Below are positions 27,701-40,200 of a stretch of 64,000 nt of DNA, one piece after another. Origin of the DNA: Aphis gossypii (Eukaryota; Arthropoda; Insecta; Hemiptera; Aphididae); contig NC_065531.1 of NCBI RefSeq assembly GCF_020184175.1, positions 61,582,806 through 61,646,805 on the forward strand, in the 5' to 3' direction. The position numbers were made by a program, and so were the translations under genes. Position 1 is the first letter of the stretch, and every line of letters begins with the position of its first letter. Under the pieces are notes generated by a model, which had not been told where the DNA came from, did not search any database, and saw only the letters and a list, made by a program, of their open reading frames with translations.

Positions 27701-30411
27701 TTATAATTTATAATATGGCTATCTAAAATAATAATTTAAAATAAACTCATAAACAAAATTCTTATGATATTGTTCTAAAAACACTTAAAAAATAGAAAAA
27801 TAAAATAAAATCCATTATTCGCTTTTAGCTACAAATTATTATATAATATATCTATAATGGTGTATTTCAGACGTGCGATGCCTGTTTTAAACATTTTGAA
27901 CCAATTTTACAAAAAGTTATGAACAATTTCAACAACGTTTTAATTACATTAGACTCGAACAGCAATTTAAATTTGTCAGATATCTCCACTACAACGTCCG
28001 ATGGTAACTTATAATACATAAATTAGTGACTTTTATATCATTCATACATTGGTACACATTGACCTATAATCAACATTTGTTTATTTGTTTCAGAATGCCC
28101 AGAATCTACGAAACCCGTAAGTATATAATTTTATACCCGAAGTTTGTTACATACTATTTTTTTTTTTTAAGAAATGTTTGTTTTGAGTACCGACAATGAT
28201 GGGTTTGTTTAGGTACAATACAAATGTCCACCTAAGATTAAACAAACAGTTTGTCACCTAACCAAACAAGCGGCCATGCTGGAGGCTAAGAATTTCGAAA
28301 AAAACAAGATAATTATGATGCTGGCTGACGAACTGCTATATTTATCTGAGCACGACAAGTGGAGTAGGCGATTAGAATTCACGAGAGGTCTCGATTCCGT
28401 ACCATCCACTCGATACGCTCCCGACTTTAATTGCACGACCGTAGAAAAATACTTGAACGGTGGCACCGAGTGCACTTCGGATGAAAAGGTTAGCTCGTTG
28501 TAAAATAAAAATTTCATAACACCGTTCGATTCGTACAACAATAGTCTTAAGGCCATCTTATATATCGGCACAGTGCACATGCGCTGCAGAAGTTTTTGTT
28601 CAAAACGATTATAAAAATAACAAACACACCGCGGTAATGTTTGCGCCAAGTCATCGATATTATTGCGTTCAAAGTTTTTCGTGGTATATTATTACGGCAT
28701 ACGACCCAATTGAGTAATACAGTTAAACACACATAGTATCTATTATGAACAGAAGTGTTACAATTATTATTATATTTAGTTTTTTAGTTTTTTATTTTAT
28801 TTTTACATTTCGAACGACCCAATTAGAGCACAATCATTTTTTTACACGTCCGTCAGTATTAAATTTTATAAAGTTCGTATGTAGGATTCTAATATATTAT
28901 ACTTACGTCCTTCATACTAATTTTTTGTCAGTGATTTGCATCCCAAAAAAATGGAAGTGGAATAATTAAAAATATTTAAAAAAATACCTACCTTTTTAAT
29001 TATATACTTTTGCACCCCTCCCGTCATAAATTATATGAACCAATTTATAAAAATTATTCGTCAATAACTACCTATTAAAATCTTTCTATTATTATTAATA
29101 TCAATAATAAAAATAACTATTGTAAAATAAGATATTTTTTTTAAATTGTATTATTTAACTACAGCCAATTTTGCTAGTAACATTTTCTAAAACATTTTTT
29201 GTATAACTTAATATTATTTACGTGTAATAGTCTTTACGTTTTTTGCGGATGCAACTTATTCACTTATAAAAAAATGTAAATGGAACAAAATTAATATTGC
29301 CCTACCCATTCGTAAACAGTCAACTCATTAAATCAATAGAAAACTTGTGTACTGAATCCTAGGACGCAATTAATCTATGAAAACAATTTATTTGAACGAA
29401 ATGCTCTATCTTACGATTAATTATTGTTTGTCTTATTTTCCAACGTATTTGCAATTATTTGTTATTACCTATCGTTCGAAACGTAGTTCGTTTCCGTGTG
29501 ACGTAACTTTGGGGTTAAGTTTTGAGAGACTGTGACCCCTGAACAATTATTAGACCCTCTACATAAATACAAAAACTAGTTTTTTTAGTAATATTAACTT
29601 CATAAGAATTGCGTTATTACTTCACGGTAAATTTGAAACAAAAATAATTCTATTTTCAGAGCGACGATCGTAAATACTTGTGCTTGATCCGACCGGAAAA
29701 CCCTATCGGCCTGCACGTCGTCAGGCAAATCGGACCAGACTGCATCATTCTGGCGTGGAAATCGCCAAAACCCAATCCTGTTGGTTTATACGAGGTAGGT
29801 CGATAGCCGTACCCGTAAAATTTCAATGCTTGGTTTGTGGTGGTAAACTAGACAGGTGGTCCGAGTATTTCAACTATAATTTTCTGATATTTTAGTGCGC
29901 ATCCGTATTTATTTTTTCAAGTGGAACACATAGAAAAGTATGCTGTTCATCCTTATTGCAGCGAGCTAATTATCCTCTCCTCCTTAGATGCATAAAAAAA
30001 ATCCAGAATAATCTTTTTCGTTTATTGGCCCATGTAATCTGTTCAACGAAGACGATTTGAGCGATGTAATAACATTTTTTTTATACGTCACTAAAGAGTA
30101 TATAATGTAATCTACACATTTTTTCCAAGTCGACCGCAGCGCTAGGCCCCGCGTGATTATTTTTTTTAACATTGAACATTATTGAACATATTATTAAACA
30201 TTGTTATTGACGTTGACGATTTGGTTTTTGTTTAAAGTTGCTTCTGAACGGGAAGTTTGCGCAGAGGATCCCGTGCACGGAACGCTCGACGACAGTGTTG
30301 TGTCCGGTCAACCTGCAGGAACCTCTCACGATTACGATGATGAACGTGGTGGACGACGAAGACGGAACGGCGTTTCCGCCCATCACCGTACACCATCCGT
30401 TCGTCGTATGA
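725..30411 (+). CDS. large coiled-coil protein with C-terminal FN3-like domain (16 coding exons, ~1100 aa)
   Basis: Exons: 725-769, 9521-9586, 17669-17731, 20999-21142, 21657-21920, 22158-22268, 23704-24317, 24393-25275, 25337-25435, 27352-27531, 27600-27692, 27871-28003, 28094-28116, 28213-28488, 29660-29794, 30238-30411 (TGA). All junctions are GT-AG and the frame stays open, giving 3303 nt. Residues 1-106 are polar and low in structure. A coiled coil covers about 107-194, followed by a Ser/Asp linker with SDSGVMSLATSDD. Long heptad-rich helices run from about 316 to 820, broken near 515-533 by a Trp-rich stretch (W518, W524, W527). One CxxC (C856, C859) and a helical block 907-998 come next. 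Residues ~1010-1100 resemble a fibronectin-III fold (W1031, then Tyr...Asn-Gly). No signal peptide or catalytic motif is seen. I do not recognise the family; a cytoskeletal or centrosomal scaffold is only a guess. The start could also be the in-frame ATG at 764, which has a perfect GCCGCCATG context. Confidence 0.85.
2721..2912 (-). other. open, coding-like segment on the - strand within intron 1
   Basis: On the - strand, 63 codons stay open from 2912 down to a TAA at 2721-2723, in a patch clearly GC-richer than its surroundings. The translation has mixed, protein-like composition, including VEEVKANIDLWSIVMIPGG. A TGA lies immediately upstream in the frame. An ATG start would give only 35 residues; otherwise an acceptor near 2880 would be needed. 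It may be a 3' exon of a nested gene, a decayed mobile element, or chance. I cannot name any family. Confidence 0.15.
3454..4887. repeat. perfect 717-bp tandem duplication
   Basis: Bases 3454-4170 and 4171-4887 are two head-to-tail copies. Reading them side by side I found no mismatch, and the offset stays 717 throughout, so there are no indels. The junction shares the microhomology ATATA: the similarity runs 5 bases past the second copy, to 4892. The unit is AT-rich and has no exon. The identity suggests either a very recent duplication or an assembly artefact. It lies wholly in intron 1 of gene 1, so it should not alter the protein. Confidence 0.95.
6716..6775 (-). other. signal-peptide-like exon candidate on the - strand
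   Basis: On the - strand an acceptor (tatccacag) precedes 60 nt that read QLLFIVLACFTCPRAQEVPQ, followed at once by a good donor, CAG|GTATGT. The translation resembles the second exon of an insect secreted or cuticular protein, in which a tiny first exon supplies only the start Met. No such first exon and no downstream exons could be confirmed. A second reading frame also gives an ATG (MFYLSAGTGSAA) with the same donor. It could be an exon of a nested antisense gene or chance. Confidence 0.2.
9419..9447. repeat. short perfect inverted repeat upstream of exon 2
   Basis: The 11-base arm ATACATTCAAA is repeated in inverted orientation as TTTGAATGTAT, with a 7-base loop. It ends about 70 bases before the 3' splice site of intron 1. 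It could form a hairpin in the pre-mRNA near the branch-point region, but no function is shown. Confidence 0.6.
9587..17668 (+). other. intron 2 of gene 1 (8.1 kb)
   Basis: Bounded by CTG|GTGAGT and a long T-tract acceptor ending TTTTTTAG. It is mostly AT-rich filler without a recognisable gene. A GC-richer patch at 13000-13270 includes a CA microsatellite. Another at 17170-17430 begins with an ATG-CAG-donor arrangement like that of exon 1. Open frames near 10 kb, 12.4-12.6 kb and 14.2 kb are low-complexity and have no coding signature. Confidence 0.7.
13143..13167. repeat. (AC)n microsatellite
   Basis: About 12 uninterrupted AC units in a GC-richer patch of intron 2. It is probably length-polymorphic. 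Confidence 0.9.
17732..20998 (+). other. intron 3 of gene 1 (3.3 kb)
   Basis: Bounded by AAG|GTAAGA and CTATATAG|GTACAA. The first kilobase has a GC-richer, CpG-containing patch (about 18180-18530); the rest is AT-rich. It has a run of 20 T residues at 19318-19337. I see no gene in it. Confidence 0.7.
22269..23703 (+). other. intron 6 of gene 1 (1.4 kb)
   Basis: Bounded by TTA|GTAAGT and TATTTTAG|GATGTA. It contains poly-T runs and mixed AT-rich sequence. The open frame around 22.9-23.1 kb is short and has no coding composition. I see nothing else to annotate. Confidence 0.7.
25436..27351 (+). other. intron 9 of gene 1 (1.9 kb)
   Basis: Bounded by GAG|GTAATT and TTTTCTTAG|GCACAC. It is AT-rich, with one GC-rich spot at about 25575-25593 where GTCCGG and CCGGAC flank a 7-base loop. 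No gene is seen. Confidence 0.7.
28094..28116 (+). CDS. gene 1, exon 13: 23-nt microexon
   Basis: This exon lies between TTTCAG and CCC|GTAAGT. It enters in phase 1 and leaves in phase 0, so it completes a Glu codon and adds CPESTKP. Skipping it would shift the frame of all later exons, so it is likely constitutive or a regulated off-switch. Both neighbouring introns are small (90 and 96 nt). Its reality rests on the frame: only with it does exon 12 join exon 14 in an open frame. Confidence 0.75.
28489..29659 (+). other. intron 14 of gene 1 (1.2 kb)
   Basis: Bounded by AAG|GTTAGC and TATTTTCAG|AGCGAC. The first 200 bases are GC-richer and stay partly open on the - strand opposite exon 14; I regard that as a shadow. 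The rest is AT-rich with no gene. Confidence 0.65.
29660..30411 (+). CDS. gene 1, exons 15-16: FN3-like C-terminal domain
   Basis: Two exons (29660-29794 and 30238-30411) encode residues 999-1100 and are joined by a phase-0 intron inside the domain. The pattern Pro-x-Gly-Leu-x-Val...Ile-Leu-x-Trp (W1031), then Tyr and Leu-Asn-Gly, followed by two alternating beta-type stretches, is what a fibronectin type III fold shows. It is about the expected length of 90-100 residues. The protein ends in PFVV, which has the hydrophobic-x-hydrophobic pattern of a class II PDZ ligand; use of that end is speculation. These exons are GC-richer than the others. Confidence 0.7.
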
Positions 30412-30680
30412 GCTCCGTCAGCCGCCCTTCGTCGTTTCTCTAGTCTTCAGCATTACTGCAAAAAAATCAATCAAAACCGTCCAGCTGTGTAACACGTCAT
30501 ATTATATAATATATAATATCCGTCATAATATATATACGACACATCAAGTTATGATTATATACTGCGTCGCATGTTACGATCGTTATATTGATTATGTCAA
30601 CATTTTGTATTTTGTTTACTTTTAATATTTTATACCTAATAGTGGAAACATTATTAAATTTTTTTTTCTATGTTATCGAA
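30412..30680 (+). terminator. gene 1 3' UTR with candidate poly(A) signal
   Basis: After the TGA the sequence turns AT-rich. ATTAAA, the commonest variant hexamer, is at 30653-30658 and is followed by a T-rich tract, giving a 3' UTR of about 260 nt. A canonical AATAAA lies farther on at 31278-31283, just before a run of A. It could serve a longer transcript or be a genomic poly-A patch. Confidence 0.35.
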
Positions 30681-33600
30681 TGATTAGAAAATTATGTATG
30701 TATATTATTATATTATTATATTATTTATACAAAAAAAACTGTTTTTGATAAAACAAAATATCACAATAATATCAAATACGCCGACCGTATAATATACATA
30801 TACCATAATCGTGTACTCCCATTTTCCTGACCGACACCATTTGCGGTTACCAAACGTATTCCAATTATAACGCCGCGGACAGCTATTAAAATGCATATAC
30901 GCAACGTATGATATTATAGCACGTTTGATGTATATTTTAATATTACGGTTCACACCTCTCATTCGGACTGTTTAACCGTTGTAATATATTATCGTTATTA
31001 TTATAATGTGCTTATATGTGTGTGATATCGACACGAAGTCTATTCGAGTACCTATATAATATATACATGTATAAACTTATGTTATTTTCATATTGTATCA
31101 CATTACCGGCAAGGTTATGGATTCGATTTAGCGGCTAAAATAATTGCTTCACCCCTTTCACCATTGTCTCTCCTATGTATATAACGGCGAAGGACGCGGT
31201 GACCCGTCAAAACGTGCTTTGAATCCAAATTATCTCCCAAGTCTTCGAGACACCCGATTATCCGTGCATAAGTTTGTAATAAAAAAAAAAAAAAAATGTT
31301 TTTGCATCCTCGTAAACCGTTGGCATCCGTTGTTATATTATGTTGAAAACGTGTGAACGTTTTAAAAAACTCAGTGACTAATGTTTGACAACGTTGATAT
31401 GGCGAGGAGGGGATTTTATTTTTTTACCACAAATTAAAATATTCCGCTGTACCTACTAAGTACTAACCCATTATCTATAAATCGACTTATCGGATTTTTT
31501 TCTAGCAGTAAGGATGAATTTATTTTATTTAAAATGATAATTTTGCAATTATTGTATTATTATAAAAATAAATATATAATTTAAATACAAATTACATAAG
31601 AAAATCAAGGCCTAACACAAAAAAGGTTTAAAGTTAAACACGATCGAAATAATAAATTAAGTGTGTTTCTTGATAAAAAGTGGTAAATAATTTGACTGAA
31701 AAATAGTTCTCACTTCCATGGATGATATATGCGTTAATGCGACGAATTGATATTGTACATAGATTAAACAAACAAAAAGAAAAAAAAATGTTGTAATATT
31801 ATCTGTTTAAACGTTGTAACGACGTTTTATCAAAAATAAATTTCCATCGTTTTTAGCTATTTTAAAATGTATAAGGCCCTAATAATCGTAATTTAGAATT
31901 CCACCAATAGAAATGACCGGTCGTCGGTTAGTGTACCTAACCTAAACTCGAGTAGTTTTCAATTAAAACTTGCCAATCTTAACCATATTGTATTACGACC
32001 ATTACGCGTTACGACTGCAGCTATGTACAGCTGTCTAGAAAAAAAAACAAATCAAACAAAAACAGAAATTAACAAGACGGCGGTGGCTGTTTGCGAATAA
32101 ACACCGTTTTATTACCCCGTAACAAACCGAAATAATTTTACAACTCGCAGGCGAGGCGGTTTATTACAAAAAGTAATATCTAATGACGTTTTATTTTGTT
32201 TTCGCGCGCGATGCCCATAATATGATAATCAACAGAGAAAGTGCTCGTTTCCAACGTAAGTAGGTAGATATAATAATATGTATAGTGTTATTTACACGAA
32301 AGAAAACCAAATGATATCTGTTTAGGTAAACATGTGCGCACGACTTGCGAGTTGCGACTGATGTATAGTTGTGAATTCCGCGATTTTGTGAAACACGTTC
32401 AAACTCGTTTGTTTTTTTCTTTCGGTATTCACAGTTTTCCGGTCGTCGAGACCGCTCGTGTGACGCTCATTCACGACAATATTATTATTATTATTACTAT
32501 ATAAATTACTATAACATTACGATAAGCAAAGCACATGGTCCTAAGTTTTTCATTAGGTCACTAGTACGGTTATAATTTACAGCTTGACGACGATGTTATT
32601 TTAATATATATATATATCATTATATTGTTCCATTGTTTTCATAAAATTTTCAGTCGTTAACGATACGTTATTAAAATCTATTCAGATAAAAATGTTCCCA
32701 CCGAGAACCATCTCATACGATTTTTTAGTGTGTCACATAAATTAATCGACCTGTTCGTAATTTATGTCACAGAAGTAATAGCGACAGGCGGATAAATATA
32801 AGCCGGTATTAGGCTTACTTAGTTTCGGACATTTCGGTAATTCCTTTGTAGACTTTGGCCTTAAAAAAAAAAAAAAAAGGTTGACCGTAAAATAAAAAAT
32901 TCAAACATAATTGAACGTAATTATTTAACCGGCTAGGTCGCATTAAAATAATACGCATTCATAAAGGTGTCCGAGTTAAGTATCCGAAAAATACAAGCTA
33001 ATTAATTACCACGTGTATAAATTAGTGGAAGCGATAATCCAAACTTTTTTAGCACCCTGTATATATTATAGTTGTAAACAAAAAGATTTATATATTGCGT
33101 GCATTTTTAGGATTTAACTTTTTTACTCCTTTAAATTAATTCTATACCTACTGTGATTTGTATAGTTTTTTCACCCTTTTAATTTGTTGTAAAATTAATC
33201 TAAACGAGTTATTTTAAACAAAAGCAACCAATGCTATAAGTGTTTTAAATATTTCAAAAAGTTTTCACGTTATTTTTTACATTTTGTTTAATTTTGATTT
33301 ATAAGCACCTTTTATTCGATTATTTCGGTTTACTTTGTTTTATTTTTTTTTCGTATCCCATTTTTAATTACATGAATTTGTTAGGACTTGAATTGAAAAT
33401 GATAAAATTTAAATTTTGTCTTATTCTATAGATATTTTCTTACTCGAAGAGCACTTAAAAATATAAAATATAAACTGTGTCACTTCAAATAATAAATGGA
33501 ATTTTTATAAATTAAACAATAATTATTTGTGTAAGGTTTAAAATTAATCGTTAACGTAAAAAAAAAGTAAAAATCAGTAACCTAAAAAATAATAATATTA

Positions 33601-35725
33601 AATTAAATTTATAATCTATACGATTCATAAAATATAACTGATTTAAGTACAATATTAAAATATCTAAATTGTTGAATTTTGGAATTTTAATAATTTATCA
33701 TAATTTAATTCGATTTGTAGACTCGTAGTGCATTTTACTATTATGAAATATTTTCGTACTATACAATAATTACCAAAAATACTTGGTTAAGAGTATAATA
33801 TATATATTTTTTAAGACTTTTTATAAATTCATAAATTTGACGAGTTTTGTGATGAATAAGCTATCAATCGTAGAACTTTCGTTTAACGAGAAACTCTAAT
33901 AATAGAACGACTCTCTTCATAATAAATCGTTTTGTCTTGTCAAAGAACATGACGTCTAATACTGTTGATTAATGACAACTCATATTTCGGTGTACGCAAC
34001 AAAGTATGTGTATAATGTATATATTACATTCAAGTGTAGTAACCTACACTCGACCTACCGGTCAACGTGAAAAGTTCTAAGATTTGAAAAAAATTGTACG
34101 ATTAATTTAACTTTCGAAATTGAACGCGATCGTTGAGCAACCACGCACACAATAAATGTACCTAATAAATGTCGCGATTAACACAGTACGTACTGTTTTT
34201 AATAACTTTGTATACAATATTATGTTTAAACATAAAATGATTATGATTATAAAATTATCGTTGCACAGTATTTCGTTACTAATATTATATCGGTAATTCT
34301 TAAAAATAGGTTTATCCTTTCACGGTAACGGTAAAACAGACGAAAATGTATTTTTTCTCAACCTGATACCAAACATTTCGACGTATCCACTGCTGTGGTA
34401 TAATACGACGGCATAGAAAATTGCCGAAAGAAGAATATAAAAAATACTCACAGTACATCCTGCAGCGGCGATTGTAATCTTAACGGCGAACAATACAAAC
34501 ATATATTTGCAAATTTATGCTGCATATTTAGACCGGAACCGATTTGATTAAGTGCGACGTCTTTGGGATTCGGGAATAGTTTTCCCCCCAAATACAAAAG
34601 CTATACAATGTAATATACATTATGCTCGAGCAACTTTAGTAATTTCAAAAACAAATTCCACAAAATAATAAAATATGAGATATTTATAAAATAACTTGAG
34701 AATTATCGAGTCTCTCGTTTCTATTAAATGTCAATAATAATTTTGTAAAACAAAATCATCCTGGGTAGATAAAGTTGATAAATACAAATGATATTATCGT
34801 ATATGTAACCAATAGTTTTTAATATTTCAGGAACAGAACATTTTCGTGGAATATTAAGATTTCACGTTACACAGTACACTCCTCAGTCCTCAGATTCATT
34901 TTAATATTTTACTTTAAATAATATTTTGCAAGACATTTATCTGTGCTAATATGTTATCGATACAATTAATTGATATAGCATAAACACAGCGATTGACAAA
35001 GCATGCTCAGTTCTCACCTCTATTTTTCATTTGATAATAAATTATTTATTCAAATTCTGATTTTTGAAATTTTGAAGTATATTTAAATAACACTATATTT
35101 TCAAATTATTTTAATATAATATGTATTACTGCCTAACTATACAGTGTCTTGTGACGATACAAACTTCTATTTTTAAAATTAAAATCCCGTTTTTCTATTG
35201 CAAGTTAGGTATTTAGTGAATAATTTTGATTTACCTAATTCAAAATTCGAACGAATTTGTCAGTTATAAAATGTTTGTGCTCAAGGTAATTTTTCCTATA
35301 AATTATTTTTAAAAAATATGTATAGTATTGGATCTACTATTTATTTATTTATTTTATTTACTTTTTATTTTTTCTATTTTTAAAAATTAAAAAAGTAATC
35401 CACAATTTATATATATATATTTTTTTTTTTTGAAAATCCAAATCCAATTTTGCCCCAACAAAACATGTCTTATACGCGTTTAAAAAAAGTCAAATGTCGA
35501 GGATAAGTCATTCTCGCAGAGTGAGCGGTTAAAATAATAAATGGATATAAACACGATACATTATACGATACACATAATACACATTATACGTCCGAGAATA
35601 CTCTCAACATTATTCCAATAAACATATACGTTCGTACACACACATGAACACAAATATTTTTATATATTATACAAATACACTTGGAGACGTACTGACTTTA
35701 TTTTGTATGGTATGATACAAATATA
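30681..35725. other. intergenic region between gene 1 and the 36-kb block
   Basis: Mostly AT-rich. Locally GC-richer pieces lie at 31130-31400, 31900-32240 and 32330-32480. The last contains ATCAGTCG on the - strand (an initiator-like motif), so it may hold a non-coding transcription start. I see no exon I could defend, apart from the short hydrophobic ORF at 34320-34502. Confidence 0.5.
34320..34502 (-). CDS. hypothetical 60-residue hydrophobic microprotein
   Basis: An ATG-to-TGA frame of 60 residues. The first ~38 are strongly hydrophobic (with AAAGCTVSIFYILLSAIFYAVV) and are followed by a basic tail (GIRLRKN), so it would be membrane-inserted with one long or two short helices. It sits in a slightly GC-richer patch. 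The frame also contains a GTGAGT donor and a CCACAG acceptor 60 bases apart, so the true product might be spliced and different. I recognise no family. It may be a lone exon, a microprotein, or chance. Confidence 0.2.
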   Translation of the reverse strand: MFVLFAVKITIAAAGCTVSIFYILLSAIFYAVVLYHSSGYVEMFGIRLRKNTFSSVLPLP

Positions 35726-36188
35726 CCGGATGATCCATTTAACGTAACGAACTCATTATTTCAAAAAATTCTACCATTTTTGAAAATATTTTTGTAAAAA
35801 AAATATTGCTCACTATTTTTTATCCTTATTATTAAGGGTAGGCGTCATATTTTTCACTTTGTTCAATTACAATAACTTGCGGTTACAGAAACGTTCCTTA
35901 TTTCTGAGGAAAATATTTTTTTGGAATACCTACTTCGATACGAAAATCGAATTTTGAACGAGAAGTATTATATGAGTTATGAATTTTCGATGAAAGGAGT
36001 TGAGGGAGTCTCGCAAAACGTTTATTCACTTCTCCACCCATCAAAAACTTTAAATTTGATTTTTTTTTTTTTTTTGACAGATCGAGTTTTAAGCGTTTTC
36101 GAATATCACGCTGTAATGACTGGGCGCATTTTTCGAACAAAAAGGGGAGGACGGTGAACATCATTTTCGACGAATCACCACCACCCTG
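35726..36188. mobile_element. possible non-autonomous DNA transposon remnant (~463 bp)
   Basis: It opens with TA then CCGGATGATCCAT and closes with ATCACCACCACCCTG then TA. The inverted termini agree only loosely, but 5' CCGG/CAGGGTG-type ends next to TA are typical of Tc1/mariner-derived MITEs in insects. A T-run and a short stretch open in several frames lie inside. No transposase is present. The weak terminal match keeps this call low. Confidence 0.3.
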
Positions 36189-37250
36189 TATATTATTATT
36201 ACACACACACACACACTCGCACGCACGTACGTTCGTTACTATCTGCACGTCATAATATACACTGTCGGTGGTGGCTGAGGCGCGTACGTGTCGCCCGGGC
36301 GTTATTCGGATTATGAGAAACGATCTCGGGTTGTTTTGTCCGGACACACACACACACACACACACAGAGATCCGCACAGAGAGACGCGCTGCAGAGCGAG
36401 AAAAAATAACAATGTTTATAATAATAATATTATACATTATATTCCACACGCGCGAAACATTTGGAGCGGGCACGTTATTATATATTATATATTTTAGTGC
36501 ATTATACGTATACAAACACACGCGGGGACGCAAGCGCACGTTTGTAAAAAAAAAACCGTAGACGACGACGACGACGGCGGCGTGTGGGTACAGTCGCAAT
36601 GAGTATGTATGTATACCTCCCGGGAACAATAGAGGTCGGAGAGTCACACATCATTGAACAACGCTGAGAATTTTTTTATATCGCGTAAATCTCGCGCGCC
36701 GCGCCGCCCGTATTGTGTACCGCACATAATTTATATAGGTACACATTATTATATATATATATACGATCGAGTGTGTGTGTGCCGTGTGTATATGACGTGC
36801 TTCGGCACTGTATACTCGTACGTGTACGTATATATTATATATCGTATTATACGATGTTTCTCACTATAGTCGGTACGTACACGTGTATGTGTGTCGTTAG
36901 ACGGTCGTCGTACGGAGCTCACAGTACACCGCGTTATTCGTCATCCGTTTAAATCGGATATTATTATTTTTTTTTCTTTCGCGAGAGCGATTTTTGTCCG
37001 TTTTCGCGGGCCTATACGCCGCGATGTGACTACGAACCGAATAGTCATATACAAGCTATGATGGATATTATAACGTAGCGGGGACGGCCAAACTCTTTTC
37101 GGACACGATCTATACTAAAATTAATAAACTTCACCTTTGAGGATTGACTTCCGTAGAAAATCGATCGCCCCCGTAACAGGTCACCAGAGTCGATACTACG
37201 TCTTATACTCGACGACGGATACCGTCGTTAATCGCGTGCACGTGAAATTT
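36189..37250. promoter_or_regulatory. CpG-richer block with AC microsatellites; possible promoter
   Basis: This kilobase has far more CG dinucleotides than its surroundings, with pure-CG pieces around 36545-36600 and 36690-36715. It includes AC repeats at 36201-36216 and 36344-36366. On the - strand, ATATAAAAAAATTC precedes a TCTCAGCG stretch in a TATA-to-initiator-like layout. The long open frames across it on both strands are built from repeats (VCVCVC, THTHTH) and are not genes. It may start a non-coding transcript or an unannotated gene; no exon chain could be built. Confidence 0.3.
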
Positions 37251-40200
37251 TCCATATTAAAATCGTAGTATCGACGTATAATACGTGCATACCTTCTCTC
37301 TAATCGATCGACTCCTCGTTGACCTGTTAAGAATGAAATAACAGCAAATCCACTCCGGTAAAAAGAAAAAAAAATTAAAATAAAAATCGTATTTTTTTCT
37401 ATAATATTTATACCCAATCATGACACCTCCAGTGCAAAGAACCCTTTATGCGGTGCGCCTACACAAAATTAATTTAACACGCTCGTCGTACGATATAGTC
37501 CTAAGGCGATATACATGATATTATGATAACAGTAGGTATTGAAATATTATTATAATCGAGCAGCATCATACCGTTAACGTGTTTTCATAAAAAAAAAGGA
37601 CGATAAGCAATAGGTATTTGCTGTGGTGGACCGCTGTCGTAAGTCCGCTTGGCCCGTATCTCATCTGTATATTGTCTTCATATTTTCACTAGATATTATT
37701 ATAACTGTTTCAAAATTGTGTACGATCACAAAGCTTTGTAACTACGACTGCAGCTGCTTAAGTGCTGACCAGGACACTGCCGTCTGATACAACTAAAACC
37801 ACTCGATCAAGTATGGTTACAAATTGCCTACCCAAGACGCCGTGTCTTCGTGATCGTATATCATTTTGTTAGCAATTCGTGCAATTCATTTACGATTGCA
37901 CTTAATATTTTGACTAATCGTGCCAGATTGTGACGAATCTAAAAATATTCAACTGTTACTTAAACATCAAATAGCGGTTGGTATTAAATTGTTAAATTTT
38001 AGTTTTAATAGATCTGAAAATATACATTACTGTATAAACATCATATTACGTTACTACTGTATCACCTAATTATTAAGCCCTTATACATAATATCGATGAA
38101 ATATCAAGTATAAATATATTATAACAAGTCACTTCGATGATAAAATAATATTGTATTAAATCGATTTTAGATTGGAGCTTTTTTTATTATATTATATTAT
38201 ATACTAGTATATTATATTTTATAAGTCACGAGCATCAATAAATTATATAACAGTAGTGGTTGGGTAAACAACAAAACCATAGCTCGTTGAAAAGTCTATA
38301 AATAATATTTAACTATCTACACCAATTCTAATGTCCTTCGATAAAATAGTAGCACATTCATTGACTTAATTTTGTGACTCACACTTTGAACGAATTAAAA
38401 ATATGAAACGTCGCTCTGTCGGTTCTTTATATTTAAATAATATCGTCGTTTGTAAAGATGAGTTAAAATAAATTTACGAAAACATTAAATTTGACCTTAC
38501 AGTTGCGTTTGCGGTGTATAAATAAATGTTAAATACTTCTAATATTTTGAACACGTCGAATATTATGGCTATAATATGATTTAATCGATCCAATAACCAA
38601 CAAAAGTATCGCAGTAAAATAAATAATACAATTTATTATAAATTAAAAAATAAGTTGACAGTGATTATTAAAAAATATGAATTCCAATTTTCAAAGTAAA
38701 AATCAGTGTAAAATTTCAACACGACAATGTGTTATGTTACTATTTACAATGGTTACCTAAATATAATATTCTTATAATATTCTTTATACTGTCTCAAAAT
38801 TTAAGTTAAAAATTTACAATTGCTAAACTTTTTTTAAAGCCAATATGTCTTATACTATAAAAAAACTTAAGGTTTAAATGTTTAAAGCTAAGTATAGGAA
38901 GATCATAGTATTAGTAAAGAAACCGGGAGTGTGGTCAATATGTTACTGTATTGAATGTTTCAAAATTGAACTGATTTATAACTAACAAACTTACTATATC
39001 AATGTAACAAAATCAATAAGTTTTAATTTGATTTGCTGTGTTTTCGTTGAAGAAAAAACCCATATTCTTTTGAAGAAGAAATTTAATCTATTTAATGTAT
39101 TGACTTTGTTGCATAAAAACTAATAGTTATATTTATATAATAAACGTCTAATAATAAATGATTGTGCAATAACGTGAATCTCAAATGGTTCGATTCGACG
39201 CTGAGTAGAAGTACACCCATTGATATTTATAGCTTTTTATTTTGAAAGTATCCCCTTAAGCCTTTTTGAAATATTTTATTTATTACACTAAGTCTCCTTT
39301 GACGATGATATTTTCAGATCCGGTTATACTAGAGTACCCATTGGCCATTACTCGTATATGGTATGCCAATGCTATGTGATGTTATAAATTCAGAATTCAT
39401 ATATTCGTTGCGTAATTATAATGACTTTAAACAGGTAAATCTATTATATACAATATAATGTATATTGCTGGTAATCGTATATCGAACTTGTCTGACGTGC
39501 TGTGTGGTCAGCGGCGAAGGCGGTGGAGATTTTCTATTTATGTGTAAGTACCTATACATTATAACAATATCTGATCATCGAAATAACTGATGTCAATTTA
39601 TATTCTATATCGTCGTCATGGATATGTATTAATATATTTTATTTTTCGAGATGCTATAAACTTAAAAAAATACTAGGACACCTCTTCGATTTTATGAGCT
39701 AGTACCCAATATATTTAAAAATATTTGGTATTAGTCCCATACTCCTTTTATAGTGAAAAATAATGTATAGCTAAAAAAAAAAAATTTGAGCAGAACGATG
39801 AAATTTAATAATTTTACATCGATATGCGTTTTTTTTTTTAAATTTTGTGCGTTACATCGTCTTTTTAATAAAGAGCAATTATTCAATCTTCAACTTTGAG
39901 TGTAATTTCTGGTGACTAATTGGACCTAATTAGTATTTCAAGTAGTCAAAAATCAAAAAAGTATGTACATATTTTATAAGACACAAACTTTGGATTTTTA
40001 TTTTTAGCTGTAATCAAGGCTGGATCAAGGCCACGAACCGCAAGTTGAAAGAGATCACAGCCCACAATGTATCCAATTTACCCAAAATATTATGGGAAAA
40101 AGGGCCTCAAAAAAATAATAGCCCCCTTAGGTTTATTATAGTCCATAATCTTGTCTTGGTTGTGATTAAAATTAAATAACCGTAATACTCAAAATAATTT